The notes under the pieces are model-generated. The model did no database searches. It had not been told where the DNA came from and saw only the letters and a program-made list of their open reading frames with translations. DNA of 64,000 nucleotides, taken from contig CALVWF010000002.1 in NCBI GenBank assembly GCA_944364615.1, positions 62,001 to 126,000 on the forward strand. The letters are read 5' to 3'. Below are positions 43,446-53,454 of the stretch, in pieces. Position numbers and translations under genes: made by a program. This DNA comes from an uncultured Clostridia bacterium. Lineage in GTDB: Bacteria > Bacillota > Clostridia > Christensenellales > CAG-314. How positions within the stretch are numbered: position 1 is the stretch's first letter; every line of letters begins with the position of its first letter.

Positions 43446-44408
43446 ATGACATTTTCACAGCAAACAAAAGGGGAAATTTTAAAGAGTATCAAGACAAGCC
43501 GCAGTTGCTGTTGCGATACCTTCGTATATACCGTGTTAAAGGCGACGGGTTCACTGGAACTTACCGTTAAAGGACTTGCTTTGTCGGTAAGCAGCGAAAA
43601 CGCCGACTTTTTGCATGTTTTGTCCGATGTGGCGTACCGCTCGGCGGGAGTAAGGGCTACCGTGCAGAGCGAAAACACCAGCGCAAAAGGAGCCGTAATT
43701 TACCGTGCCGTGTTCGACAAACGGCTGTTGAAAAAGTTTCCTCTTGCCTACCGCGACGAAGAAGGTTTCATCAAATTAAACGAGGACATAGCGTTAAAAA
43801 ATATGGACGCCTGTTGTGTCAGAACGTTCGTGCAGGCGTTGTTCGTTTCCTGCGGTTCTCTTGTCGTTCCGGACGGAGGGGCATTGACGGACGATCTGCC
43901 CGCAGGCAGATATCACATGGAATTTGTCTTGCAGAAACAGGACTTCGCACAGTTTGCCCTAAAGGTCTTGCAGGATGCGGGATTTAATTTCCGTATCACT
44001 CAGCGCAAGAACAACTACGTGCTTTACATCAAGGAAAGCGAACAGATTGCCGACATGCTGGTTTTCATGAACGCAATGTCCGCAAAGTTGCAGTTGGAAA
44101 ACGTAATAATACAACGCAATCTCAGAAACGTGGCAAACAGACAAAGCAATTGTATTTCGGCAAATATCGACAAATCGGTAAACGCTAGCGCAAGACAGAT
44201 ACAAAGCATCACGCTGTTGCAGGAGCACGGCAAACTTGCTTTGCTGAGCAAACAGTTGCAACAGATAGCGCGGTTAAGGCTGGACAACCCGGACGCAACG
44301 ATGTCCGAACTTGCCGAAATGTCCCAACTTACGAAAAGCGGAGTTGCACACAGACTGGACAAACTTGTAGTTCTTGCAAGGCAACTCGAAGAACAAGGAG
44401 AAAACTGA
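43446..44408 (+). CDS. whiA: DNA-binding protein WhiA
   Basis: The 320-residue protein starts TFSQQTKGEILKSI and has the degenerate LAGLIDADG homing-endonuclease-like region, then NRQSNCISANIDKSVNASARQIQSI and a C-terminal helix-turn-helix (LAEMSQLTKSGVAHRLDKL). WhiA is linked to cell division and chromosome segregation in Bacillota. It has only a weak ribosome site and follows the PHP gene by three bases, suggesting coupling. Its last base is shared with the dnaE ATG (TGATG). Confidence 0.94.
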   Translation: MTFSQQTKGEILKSIKTSRSCCCDTFVYTVLKATGSLELTVKGLALSVSSENADFLHVLSDVAYRSAGVRATVQSENTSAKGAVIYRAVFDKRLLKKFPLAYRDEEGFIKLNEDIALKNMDACCVRTFVQALFVSCGSLVVPDGGALTDDLPAGRYHMEFVLQKQDFAQFALKVLQDAGFNFRITQRKNNYVLYIKESEQIADMLVFMNAMSAKLQLENVIIQRNLRNVANRQSNCISANIDKSVNASARQIQSITLLQEHGKLALLSKQLQQIARLRLDNPDATMSELAEMSQLTKSGVAHRLDKLVVLARQLEEQGEN

Positions 44409-47400
44409 TGGCACACAAACCGTTTGTACATTTACATTTACACACGCAGTACAGTCTGCTGGACGGAGCGACTCGTCTGCCCGAACTGCTTACACGCTGC
44501 AAAGAACTCAACATGCCTGCCGTGGCTGTAACAGACCACGGCAATATGTATTGTGCATGGAAGTTTTACAATATGTTCGCAAACAGCGGTGTTAAGCCCA
44601 TCATCGGATGCGAGTTTTACATGTGCGACGATCACAACAAAGCGGTGTACGAGAACAGGGAATATCATCACCTTATACTGCTTGCCAAAAACAACGAAGG
44701 TTACAGAAATCTCAGCAGACTCAATTCCGTTGCGTTTGTGGAGGGATTTTATTACAAGCCGCGTATAGACTTCGAACTGCTCAAAAAACACAGCGAAGGA
44801 CTGATCTGTCTGTCGGCGTGTATAGCAGGGCAGTTGCCGAGACTGCTTATGGAAAACCGCATAGAAGAAGCGGAACAACTTGCAATGCAGTACAAGCAAC
44901 TTTTCGGCGACGATTACTATATCGAGTTGCAGGACCACGAAATTCCCGAAGAACGTCTGGTAATGCCTCAGTTGATTGCGCTTGCACGCAAACTCAACAT
45001 CAAGTTGGTAGTGACCAACGACGTACATTATCTCAACAGAGAAGACGCCGAAACGCAGGATATAATGCTGTGCGTTCAGACGGGCAGGTACGAAGACGAG
45101 CCCGACAGAATGAGATTTCACGGCGACAGTTTCTATTTAAAATCCTACGATGAAATGGCGGAGTTGTTTCCGGAAGTTCCGGAAGCAATGGCTACGACGC
45201 TGGAAATTGCCGAAAAGTGTAACGTTACTCTCGGTAAGGAAAAGTTGTTGCCCAACTACACTCCTCCCGAAGGTTACGATTCGGAAAGTTACCTCAAACA
45301 TCTCGTTGCCGAGGGACTGAAAAAGAAATATCCCGACGCGACGCCTGAAATAAAAGAAAGAGTGGACTACGAACTGGGCGTAATTATTTCCATGGGATTC
45401 GTGGATTACTATCTCATCGTCTGGGACTTTATAAATTACGCCAAGAGCAACGGAATCCCCGTCGGACCGGGCAGAGGAAGCGGCGCAGGCAGTGTGGTCG
45501 CGTACCTGATAGGCATCACCGAAGTGGAGCCGTTCCGTTTCAACCTTATGTTCGAACGGTTTTTAAATCCCAAGCGTAAGACTATGCCCGACTTCGACGT
45601 GGACTTCTGTATGGACAGACGCGGAGAAGTAATAGATTACGTCCACAGAAAGTACGGCGACGACAACGTGGCGCAAATTGTGACTTTCGGTACGATGGCA
45701 GCCAAAAACTCCATTAAAGACGTTGCACGCGTAATGCGTTTGCCGGTATCGGAAGCCAACAGACTTGCCAAAATGGTACCTGACGGCTTCAAGTACACAT
45801 TGCGTCACCTTCTGGGACTCGTACCATACAAAAAGCCGGAAGATACCTATATTTCCGAAGAACTCAAACAGGCTTACAACGATCCCGCAACGCACCGTGT
45901 GATAGACCTTGCAATGAAGTTGGAAGGTTCGCCAAGACAGACGGGAATGCATGCTGCGGGCGTGGTTATATGTAGCGAAAAGATTGCCGATCACGTACCT
46001 TTGCAGACAAACGGAGGCGCATTGGACAAAGGCGGTATCGTTACCACACAGTACAATATGTCGGAAGTCGAACAGGCAGGTTTGCTGAAAATGGACTTTC
46101 TGGGACTGCGTACCCTTACCGACATCAAAAAGGCAATTGACTACGTCAAAGAATCGCAAGGCGTTACCGTAGACTTTTCCAAGTCGGATTACTCTGATCC
46201 CGAAGTGTTTAAACTCATCAGTTCGGGGGACACGATGTGTATTTTCCAGTTGGAAAGCGGAGGAATGTGCGATCTGATGAAGCGTATGCAACCGGACGGA
46301 CTGGAAGACGTAATAGCAGGAATCAGTCTGTATCGTCCCGGACCGATGCAGTATATTCCCAACTACATCGAAGGCAAGCGCGACAAGAGCAAGATTACTT
46401 ACACCCATCCCAAAATGGAGCCTATTCTTGCCGTTACAAACGGCTGTATCGTTTACCAGGAACAGGTAATGCAGATAGTGCGTTCGCTTGCGGGATTTTC
46501 CGCCGCAATGGCAGACAACGTCCGCTACGCGATGAGCAAGAAAAAAGTGGACATGATGAAGGAACTGGGCGAATACTTCGTACACGGTGGGACTACGGAC
46601 AGCGGCGAGGTGATTGCCGGATGCGTCGCCAACGGAATAAGCGAAGAGACGGCAAGAAAGATATACAACGAACTGAACGACTTTTCGCAGTACGCCTTCA
46701 ACAAATCGCACGCGGCGTGCTACGCCTACGTAACCTATCAGACCGCATACCTCAAACGTTACTACCCCGTTGAGTTGCTTTGCGCAATGCTCAACAACCG
46801 TATAACCAACATTACGGACATCAAAAAGTACATCAATTACGCCAAGACGCAGGGAATAGCCGTGCTTCCGCCCGACGTCAACAGGTCTCTTGAAAACTTC
46901 AAGGTGGAAAAGGGTTCGTTGCGTTTCGGACTGGGCGCAATAAAGAACGTCGGAGTCAACGCTGTTGCCAAACTGGTGGAAGAACGTGAAAAGGGCGAAT
47001 TCGTCAATATGCAGGATCTGTTTGAAAGATGCTCGGACGTTCTCAACAAACGCATGGTGGAAAATCTTATAAAGGCGGGAGCGTTCGACTGTTTCAAACG
47101 CACGCGTGCGGATATGTTGCAGTGGTATCAGGAAGAACTCAACGACGTGGTGGAACGTCACAAGAAACAGGCCACCGGTCAGATGTCTATATTCGACATG
47201 ATGCCCGAATTGAAGGTCGAGTCTTCTCCTACGCACAGTCAGGTAAAGGAATTCAGCAAGGAACTGCTGTACAGTTACGAAAAAGAAGCGTTGGGACTGT
47301 ATATGAGCGGTTCTCCGCTGGATGAATACGATCAACTTGTCAGCCGTTTCAAATTGGACTTTTCCACTTCGGAGACAGCTCCTGTGGAAGAGGAGATAAA

Positions 47401-47947
47401 CGGCGAAACGGTTCTTACCGTTCCCCGTGTGAATTTGCGTCCCGTGACTGCCGCAGGTATTATTCACGATATCAGGGTAGTCAAGAGCAAGGACAATCAC
47501 ATGATGGCGTTCGGAGTGCTGGAAGACAAATTCAACACAATCGAAGTTGCGCTTTACGGTTACGACAAATACAAGACGCTGTTTGTGGAAGACGCGTTGG
47601 TGGTGGTGAAAGGTATGCTTGCGGAAAGCAGGGATGCCTATAAAATAAACATCCGCGAAGTCATCGATCCCAAAACTTCCGTCAAGAAAGAAACAGTGGA
47701 AAAAGAGGAATCTCAGACGATGCTGTGTCTCAATATGCCTGTCAAGGATCAGGACAAACTGGACAGAATCTGTCAGGTGATCTGCGATTACAGCGGAGAC
47801 CTTGACGTGTACATCAAGATGGAAGGCAAGCGTTTCCGTCTCGGAGGCAAGGTAAGACAGTGCAACGGCATCAAGTACGAACTGGATCGTATACTGGGTG
47901 AAGGAAACGTGGTGTTTCACACCCGAACGAGCGTAAGAAAAAGTTGA
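44408..47947 (+). CDS. dnaE: DNA polymerase III alpha subunit DnaE
   Basis: The 1179-residue protein has an N-terminal PHP domain (HLHLHTQYSLLDGA, His8/10/12), the polymerase-III catalytic motif PDFDVDF with Asp395 and Asp397, GPGRGSGAGSVVAY and FNKSHAACYA, then a helix-hairpin-helix and an OB-fold near the C-terminus. Length and the lack of a 3'-5' exonuclease insertion mark it as DnaE rather than PolC. AAGGAG lies seven bases before the ATG. On the minus strand the same region carries a very long open frame that is a shadow. Confidence 0.96.
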   Translation: MAHKPFVHLHLHTQYSLLDGATRLPELLTRCKELNMPAVAVTDHGNMYCAWKFYNMFANSGVKPIIGCEFYMCDDHNKAVYENREYHHLILLAKNNEGYRNLSRLNSVAFVEGFYYKPRIDFELLKKHSEGLICLSACIAGQLPRLLMENRIEEAEQLAMQYKQLFGDDYYIELQDHEIPEERLVMPQLIALARKLNIKLVVTNDVHYLNREDAETQDIMLCVQTGRYEDEPDRMRFHGDSFYLKSYDEMAELFPEVPEAMATTLEIAEKCNVTLGKEKLLPNYTPPEGYDSESYLKHLVAEGLKKKYPDATPEIKERVDYELGVIISMGFVDYYLIVWDFINYAKSNGIPVGPGRGSGAGSVVAYLIGITEVEPFRFNLMFERFLNPKRKTMPDFDVDFCMDRRGEVIDYVHRKYGDDNVAQIVTFGTMAAKNSIKDVARVMRLPVSEANRLAKMVPDGFKYTLRHLLGLVPYKKPEDTYISEELKQAYNDPATHRVIDLAMKLEGSPRQTGMHAAGVVICSEKIADHVPLQTNGGALDKGGIVTTQYNMSEVEQAGLLKMDFLGLRTLTDIKKAIDYVKESQGVTVDFSKSDYSDPEVFKLISSGDTMCIFQLESGGMCDLMKRMQPDGLEDVIAGISLYRPGPMQYIPNYIEGKRDKSKITYTHPKMEPILAVTNGCIVYQEQVMQIVRSLAGFSAAMADNVRYAMSKKKVDMMKELGEYFVHGGTTDSGEVIAGCVANGISEETARKIYNELNDFSQYAFNKSHAACYAYVTYQTAYLKRYYPVELLCAMLNNRITNITDIKKYINYAKTQGIAVLPPDVNRSLENFKVEKGSLRFGLGAIKNVGVNAVAKLVEEREKGEFVNMQDLFERCSDVLNKRMVENLIKAGAFDCFKRTRADMLQWYQEELNDVVERHKKQATGQMSIFDMMPELKVESSPTHSQVKEFSKELLYSYEKEALGLYMSGSPLDEYDQLVSRFKLDFSTSETAPVEEEINGETVLTVPRVNLRPVTAAGIIHDIRVVKSKDNHMMAFGVLEDKFNTIEVALYGYDKYKTLFVEDALVVVKGMLAESRDAYKINIREVIDPKTSVKKETVEKEESQTMLCLNMPVKDQDKLDRICQVICDYSGDLDVYIKMEGKRFRLGGKVRQCNGIKYELDRILGEGNVVFHTRTSVRKS

Positions 47948-48054
47948 CGGCATTCCGTCCGACGCCGCGTTTTTGTCGGTCGACAGACTGTCGTTTTAAG
48001 TTTCGTTTAATGAAAGGGTATTATCATTGTACGATTAGCGTCGCAAATGGCGCA

Positions 48055-48121
48055 AAATGCCCGTTACCCTGCTACGCAAAGGCGAGTGTTCGCCGTACTG
48101 CGAAAGTAACAAACGGCATTT
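48055..48121 (+). promoter_or_regulatory. Nested hairpin leader before the ABC exporter genes
   Basis: AAATGCC (48055-48061) pairs with GGCATTT (48115-48121), GTTAC (48063-48067) with GTAAC (48106-48110), CGCA (48075-48078) with TGCG (48099-48102), and GGCGA (48081-48085) with TCGCC (48090-48094). This is a four-helix rod of about 67 bases ending 3 bases before the AGGAGAG ribosome site. I do not recognise a known riboswitch; it may be a regulatory leader. Confidence 0.5.
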
Positions 48122-48134
48122 AATAGGAGAGAAT

Positions 48135-49874
48135 ATGTTTAAAATCATGACCAAAAACACCAAAGGGTATGTTTTGCCTACGGTACTGACTCCGCTGTTC
48201 GTAATAGTAGAGTCGGTGCTGGAAATTTTCATACCCACGTTGATGGCTACGATTGTCAACTCCTTGCAGTCCACTCCGTTGCCTGACGACATAATGAACA
48301 TTGTCGTTTCCAACGGTCTGTTGATGGTGGGAGCAGGCGTCGTTGCGCTGTTGTTCGGTGCACTTGCAGGAAGAACGTCTGCCATCGCAAGTACGGGATT
48401 TGCCAGAAATCTGCGTGCTTCTCTGTTTGAAAAGATACAGCAGTTTTCCTTTGCCAACGTTGACAAATTCAGCACGGCAAGCCTTGTAACGCGTTGCACG
48501 ACGGACGTCAACAACGCACAGACGGCATTTATGCAATTGATACGTGTGGTCTTTCGTGCGCCTACAATGCTGATTATGGCTACCGTAATGGCTTTCCGTA
48601 TTCATGCGGAACTGGCATTGATATTCTTTATTTCCATTCCGTTGCTGGGAATACTGATGTCTATTGTCGTAATAAAGGTGCACCCGATGTTTATGAAGAT
48701 GCTCAAACGTTACGACACGATGAATGCAACGGTTCAGGAAGACCTGGTCGCAATCAGAGTGGTAAAAGCGTACGTTCGTGAAGATTACGAAATAGAACGT
48801 TACCGCAAAGCCACCGAGGAAGTGAGAGTTTCACAGTTGGCGGCGGAGAAACTTATGGTGCTTGTCAATCCCATTGCCAATACCGTTATGTACGGAACGA
48901 CAGTGGCACTGTTGCTTATAGGCGGAAGAGAAATAATTTATCTCGGACTTAAAGCAGGTACGCTGACAGCCCTTATGACTTATTCCACTCAGATACTGAT
49001 GTCTGTAATGATGATATGTTTCATATCCGTTTCGTTGGTGCTGAGCAGAGCGTCTTTGCAGAGAATTTCCGAAGTTCTCAACGAGGTTCCCGACATATCC
49101 GACGGCGAAAGCGATGTTGAGGTGGAAAACGGCAGCATCGATTTCGAAAATGTGGACTTTTCTTATTCCAACAACAAGGACAATCTTACGCTCGAAGGAA
49201 TAAACCTGCACATCAAGTCGGGACAGATGGTCGGTATAATCGGCGGTACAGGCGACGGCAAATCAAGCCTTGTGCAACTTATACCCCGTTTCTACGACGT
49301 GTTGAACGGTTCGGTAAAAGTGGCAGGCAGAGATGTGAGGGAATACAATCTGAAAAATCTGCGTGAAGGCGTTTCCATGGTTTTGCAGAAAAACGTGCTG
49401 TTTTCCGGAACAATAAAGGAAAACATGAAGTGGGGCGACGAAAATGCCGCCGACGAAGAAATTCAACAGGCATGCAAGGTGGCTCAGGCTCACGATTTCG
49501 TAATGTCCTTCCCCGACGGCTACGACACCGATCTCGGACAGGGGGGCGTCAATGTCTCGGGCGGTCAGAAACAGCGTCTGTGTATCGCCCGCGCATTGCT
49601 CAAAAAGCCCAAGATAATGATTCTGGACGACTCTACAAGCGCAGTAGACACCGCGACCGACGCCGCGATACGTGCCGCGCTCAGAAGCGAAGTCGGACAC
49701 ATGACAACGCTCATAATCGCCCAGCGTATATCTTCCGTACAGGACTGCGACTTTATAGTAGTCATGAACGACGGTAAGATAAACGACATCGGCACTCATG
49801 AAGAGTTGCTCGAACGCAATACCATTTATCAGGAAATTTACAATTCTCAACAAAAGGGGGTGGCTGAAGAATGA
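48135..49874 (+). CDS. ABC exporter half-transporter, degenerate-site subunit of a heterodimer
   Basis: The 579-residue protein has six membrane helices (1-310) and an ABC domain with GGTGDGKSS, VSGGQKQR and ILDDSTSAVD. The Walker B Glu is Asp and the switch His is Gln (IAQRISSV). These changes are typical of the degenerate-site partner in heterodimeric multidrug exporters such as TM287/288 and BmrCD, and the next gene supplies canonical residues. AGGAGAG lies six bases before the ATG at 48135; the in-frame reading from 48057 would translate the hairpin leader. Confidence 0.9.
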   Translation: MFKIMTKNTKGYVLPTVLTPLFVIVESVLEIFIPTLMATIVNSLQSTPLPDDIMNIVVSNGLLMVGAGVVALLFGALAGRTSAIASTGFARNLRASLFEKIQQFSFANVDKFSTASLVTRCTTDVNNAQTAFMQLIRVVFRAPTMLIMATVMAFRIHAELALIFFISIPLLGILMSIVVIKVHPMFMKMLKRYDTMNATVQEDLVAIRVVKAYVREDYEIERYRKATEEVRVSQLAAEKLMVLVNPIANTVMYGTTVALLLIGGREIIYLGLKAGTLTALMTYSTQILMSVMMICFISVSLVLSRASLQRISEVLNEVPDISDGESDVEVENGSIDFENVDFSYSNNKDNLTLEGINLHIKSGQMVGIIGGTGDGKSSLVQLIPRFYDVLNGSVKVAGRDVREYNLKNLREGVSMVLQKNVLFSGTIKENMKWGDENAADEEIQQACKVAQAHDFVMSFPDGYDTDLGQGGVNVSGGQKQRLCIARALLKKPKIMILDDSTSAVDTATDAAIRAALRSEVGHMTTLIIAQRISSVQDCDFIVVMNDGKINDIGTHEELLERNTIYQEIYNSQQKGVAEE

Positions 49875-51787
49875 AAGGTATGGGCCCCAATCACAACAGA
49901 ACAATGGGTTCTGTACGTCCCCGTAACATGGGTAAGACATTCGTACGTCTGCTCGGTTATCTGAAACCTTTCAGACTGAGCATTACGATAGTTCTCATCT
50001 GCCTTGTTTTGCAGGTAGTAGGCTCGGTAGGCGCAACCTATCTTCTTACTCCCTTCCTTGACGGACTGGACACAGGCAATTACGTGTTTATGGGCATTCA
50101 GTTTGGCGGTGCCGACGAGTTTTTGTATTCTATGGTGTCCGTTATTGCCGGAATGTATCTGATGACGATAATTACAAACTATGTTGTCAACAGACTGCTC
50201 GTCACCATTTCGGGCAAGGTAATGTTCAACATGCGTAATGAGTTGTTCAGTCATATGCAGTCTTTGCCTATAAGGGAATTCGACACAACTACTCACGGCG
50301 AACTGATGAGTCGTTATACCACGGATATCGATATGATAAACGAATTTGTGGCAAGATTCATTCCTCAACTTGCTTCGAGCAGTCTTACCGTTCTGGGCAT
50401 ATTCACAATGATGTGCATATTGAATCTCGGTCTTACCGCGGTAATCATAGCAATGCTCATATTGATATTCGTCGTGGTAAAACTGGTGGGCGGACGTTCG
50501 CAGAAATGCTTCGTGGCACAGCAACGTGCCGTAGGTAAACTGAACGGTTACATCGAAGAACTGGTAGAAGGACAAAAGGTAGTCAAGGCATTCAATCACG
50601 AAGAAAAGGCAATAGCCGAATACAGCGTAATTAACGACAATCTCAAAAACGTAGCAAAATCCGCAAACACGTACGCAAGTATGCTGATGCCCATCATGGG
50701 TAATATAGGACACCTGTTCTACGCCTTGATTGCAATATTCGGCGCGCTTATAGCGATTAACTGGCCTGCGGCGATTTCAATAGGCGTTATCGCATCTTTC
50801 CTGCTGTATGTGCGTTCGCTGGTTAACCCGATCAGTCAGATATCGCAGCAAATGAATACCATATTCATGGCGATCGCAGGCGCGCAGCGAGTATTCGAAG
50901 TGTTGGACAAAAAATCGGAAACGGACGAAGGTTACGTAACACTTGTAAATGCCAATATCGATGAAAAGGGCAACATTACCGAAAGCGAAACCCGTACGGG
51001 AAAGTGGGCGTGGAAACATCCTCACCACGACGGAACGGTCAGTTACGTTCAGTTGAAAGGAGACGTAAGATTCGAAAACGTCGTGTTCGGGTACGAAGAA
51101 AACAAAATCGTACTCAACGGCATTACCCTTTACGCCGAACCGGGACAAAAAATCGCATTTGTAGGCTCTACGGGTGCGGGCAAAACTACAATCACCAACC
51201 TGATCAACAGATTCTACGACGTTCCCGACGGTAAGATACGGTACGACGGCATCAACATAAACAAGATCAAAAAAGCCGACTTGCGCAGATCTCTCGGAAT
51301 GGTGTTGCAGGATACTCACCTGTTTACGGGTACAGTAATGGACAACATCCGTTACGGCAGACTGGATGCAACAGACGAAGAGTGCATACAGGCAGCGAAG
51401 ACCGCCAATGCGCATCAGTTTATAAAACACCTGCCTCAGGGGTACGACACCGTGCTTACGCGTGACGGTGAAAACCTTTCGCAAGGTCAGCGTCAGTTGC
51501 TTGCAATTGCGCGCGCCGCAGTCGCCGATCCTCCCGTTCTGATTCTGGACGAGGCTACAAGCAGCATCGACACCCGTACCGAATGGCTCATCGAAAAAGG
51601 TATGGACGCACTTATGGAAGGACGTACCGTATTTGTAATTGCTCACCGTCTCAGTACGGTACGCAACAGCAATGCAATAATGGTGCTCGAACACGGCAGA
51701 ATAATCGAAAGAGGAAATCACGAGCAACTCATTGCACAGAAGGGCAAGTATTACCAGTTGTATACGGGTATGTTCGAATTGAGTTGA
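49871..51787 (+). CDS. ABC exporter half-transporter, canonical partner
   Basis: The 638-residue protein has a polar N-terminus, six membrane helices (about 35-340), a linker with an insertion (KSETDEGYVTL... KWAWKHPHHDG, 355-395) and an ABC domain with GSTGAGKTT, LSQGQRQ, ILDEATSSID and IAHRLSTV. Glu and His of the hydrolysis site are present. It overlaps the previous gene (ATGA), so the two should form one asymmetric exporter of drugs or other hydrophobic compounds. A strong terminator follows. Confidence 0.9.
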   Translation: MKGMGPNHNRTMGSVRPRNMGKTFVRLLGYLKPFRLSITIVLICLVLQVVGSVGATYLLTPFLDGLDTGNYVFMGIQFGGADEFLYSMVSVIAGMYLMTIITNYVVNRLLVTISGKVMFNMRNELFSHMQSLPIREFDTTTHGELMSRYTTDIDMINEFVARFIPQLASSSLTVLGIFTMMCILNLGLTAVIIAMLILIFVVVKLVGGRSQKCFVAQQRAVGKLNGYIEELVEGQKVVKAFNHEEKAIAEYSVINDNLKNVAKSANTYASMLMPIMGNIGHLFYALIAIFGALIAINWPAAISIGVIASFLLYVRSLVNPISQISQQMNTIFMAIAGAQRVFEVLDKKSETDEGYVTLVNANIDEKGNITESETRTGKWAWKHPHHDGTVSYVQLKGDVRFENVVFGYEENKIVLNGITLYAEPGQKIAFVGSTGAGKTTITNLINRFYDVPDGKIRYDGININKIKKADLRRSLGMVLQDTHLFTGTVMDNIRYGRLDATDEECIQAAKTANAHQFIKHLPQGYDTVLTRDGENLSQGQRQLLAIARAAVADPPVLILDEATSSIDTRTEWLIEKGMDALMEGRTVFVIAHRLSTVRNSNAIMVLEHGRIIERGNHEQLIAQKGKYYQLYTGMFELS

Positions 51788-51798
51788 CAACTTTAAAT

Positions 51799-51833
51799 CA
51801 ATGCAGACGTATTGTGTACGTCTGCATTTTTTG
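51799..51833 (+). terminator. Terminator of the ABC exporter operon
   Basis: ATGCAGACGTA pairs perfectly with TACGTCTGCAT around TTGTG, followed by six T. Confidence 0.9.
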
Positions 51834-51957
51834 TATTGCGAATTTGCTTAAAAAGATTCAACGTTGTGTTTAAAACAGTAATTTTTAAGCATGGGCGATT
51901 GTAGGAAAAATAGTGGTAACGGCGTTCGGGTTTTGCTTTTATCTCGGCGCTCTGTTG

Positions 51958-51986
51958 TTGACTTGCTTTGTACATTGGGGTATAAT
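51958..51986 (+). promoter_or_regulatory. Sigma-A promoter for the rRNA methyltransferase gene
   Basis: TTGACT (51958-51963), 17-base spacer, TATAAT (51981-51986). It fixes the start of the gene downstream, at 52035. Confidence 0.8.
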
Positions 51987-52034
51987 GTCTGTAATAAAAA
52001 ATTTTCAAGGCGCAATAGTTTTGCGGTGTGTGAT

Positions 52035-53390
52035 ATGGTAATTAAACAAGGCGATTTATTTCAGACGACGGTGTCTTCCTACGGAAGCAACGGCGAGGGC
52101 GTGGCTCATGTCGGTGAGTATACGGTATTCGTTCCCTTTACCGTTGAGGGGGAAGTAGTGGAAGTGCGTGCGGTGTATGTCAAAAAGAACATTTGTTACG
52201 CTCAATTGACACGTGTGCTTAAACCTTCTCCGAAGAGAACGGCTGCGCAGTGTCAATACTACGGCAAATGCGGAGGATGTTCCCTTCAACACATGAGTTA
52301 CGACGAACAGTTGAAGGTCAAAAAAAACATCGTGCTGTCCAATCTCAGAAAAATTGCGGGAGTTTGTCTTGACGACGCGGAAATAGTCGCCAGTCCCGAG
52401 ATATACGGTTACCGCAATAAAATAAGTCTTCCGGTGGGAGGCAAAAGGGGCGATGTACGTATTGGAATGTACCGCTCCGACAGTCACGACATAGTGCGCT
52501 GCGACAGGTGCTTTATCACAGGCAAGTGGTGCGAAGATCTTATTGCGATTGTAAAAAGATTTCTTGATTCCGAGGGCGTAATACCGTATAATCAACGTAC
52601 GTTCAAAGGGGAAATAAGACACGTTGTAGCCAGATATGTCGACGATCAACTGTTGCTGACATTGGTTTTCAACGGCGAAACAAACAGAAATTTTGCTCCG
52701 CTGTGCGATATGCTGAAAAGCAGGTTTAAAAAGTGGGGGCTGTTTGTCAACGTCAATACGTTAAAAAACAATGTGATAACTTCCGACGTCACACATCATA
52801 TCGCAGGCATAACTTCCATACTTTCTAAGGACGTAAACGGCATTGTCTTCCGTTTGCAACCCGACAGTTTTTTCCAGGTAAACACGCAGTGCAAGGATTT
52901 GCTGTATGCCCGTGCGAAAAACATGATAAGAGAGGAAGGAACGGAAGTTCTTATTGACTGTTTTTCAGGCATAGGATTGCTGACATGCGCAATGTGTTCG
53001 CCCAATTACCAAACTTATGCAGTGGAAATAGTAAAGCAGGCTTCTGAAGACGCCGATAAAATGAAAGAGTTAAACGGTATCGTCAATCTGACCAATATCT
53101 GCGGGGACGTTACGGAAAAATTGCCTGAGATAATGAACATGGTACGAGGCAAAAAAACTGCTTTACTGGTGGATCCTCCGCGTAAAGGACTGGGGGAAAA
53201 AATCTGCCGTACGGTGTGCGACAATCTGCCCGACAGGATAGTGTACATTTCCTGTGACAACGCTACGCTTGCACGGGATCTTGTATGGTTGCTTCCGCAT
53301 TACACATTAAAAGAAATCAGACTGTTTGATCTTTTCCCGCACACCCGACACATAGAAGTGTTGGTTTGTCTTGAAAAGGCACAAAACTAA
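52035..53390 (+). CDS. TrmA/RlmD-family 23S rRNA (uracil-5-)-methyltransferase
   Basis: The 451-residue protein has an N-terminal TRAM domain (1-60), an iron-sulfur site (Cys73-x5-Cys79-x2-Cys82, and a Cys in VRCDRC), the SAM-binding region LIDCFSGIGLL, VDPPRKGLG, and the catalytic Cys in YISCDNATLARDL. It methylates a uridine at carbon 5, in most cases in 23S rRNA (RlmD/RumA-like, RlmCD in Bacillota). The start at 52035 matches the TRAM start and the promoter; a longer in-frame reading overlaps the promoter. Confidence 0.92.
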   Translation: MVIKQGDLFQTTVSSYGSNGEGVAHVGEYTVFVPFTVEGEVVEVRAVYVKKNICYAQLTRVLKPSPKRTAAQCQYYGKCGGCSLQHMSYDEQLKVKKNIVLSNLRKIAGVCLDDAEIVASPEIYGYRNKISLPVGGKRGDVRIGMYRSDSHDIVRCDRCFITGKWCEDLIAIVKRFLDSEGVIPYNQRTFKGEIRHVVARYVDDQLLLTLVFNGETNRNFAPLCDMLKSRFKKWGLFVNVNTLKNNVITSDVTHHIAGITSILSKDVNGIVFRLQPDSFFQVNTQCKDLLYARAKNMIREEGTEVLIDCFSGIGLLTCAMCSPNYQTYAVEIVKQASEDADKMKELNGIVNLTNICGDVTEKLPEIMNMVRGKKTALLVDPPRKGLGEKICRTVCDNLPDRIVYISCDNATLARDLVWLLPHYTLKEIRLFDLFPHTRHIEVLVCLEKAQN

Positions 53391-53454
53391 AAGACGTAAA
53401 AGTCAGCAAAAAAACGTGTAGTATCGGTCAAATTTTTCCGATTTAGGAGTTAAT

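Noticed and set aside
45563..47953. A 796-residue open frame on the minus strand opposite dnaE
   Set aside because: It is fully inside dnaE, has no ribosome site or family resemblance, and reads as low-complexity His/Val/Phe-rich text typical of antisense shadows in this codon usage.
48075..48102. Possible fluoride riboswitch core in the ABC exporter leader
   Set aside because: GGCGA...TTCGCC is suggestive, but the AUGG and following pseudoknot elements of the crcB class are absent.
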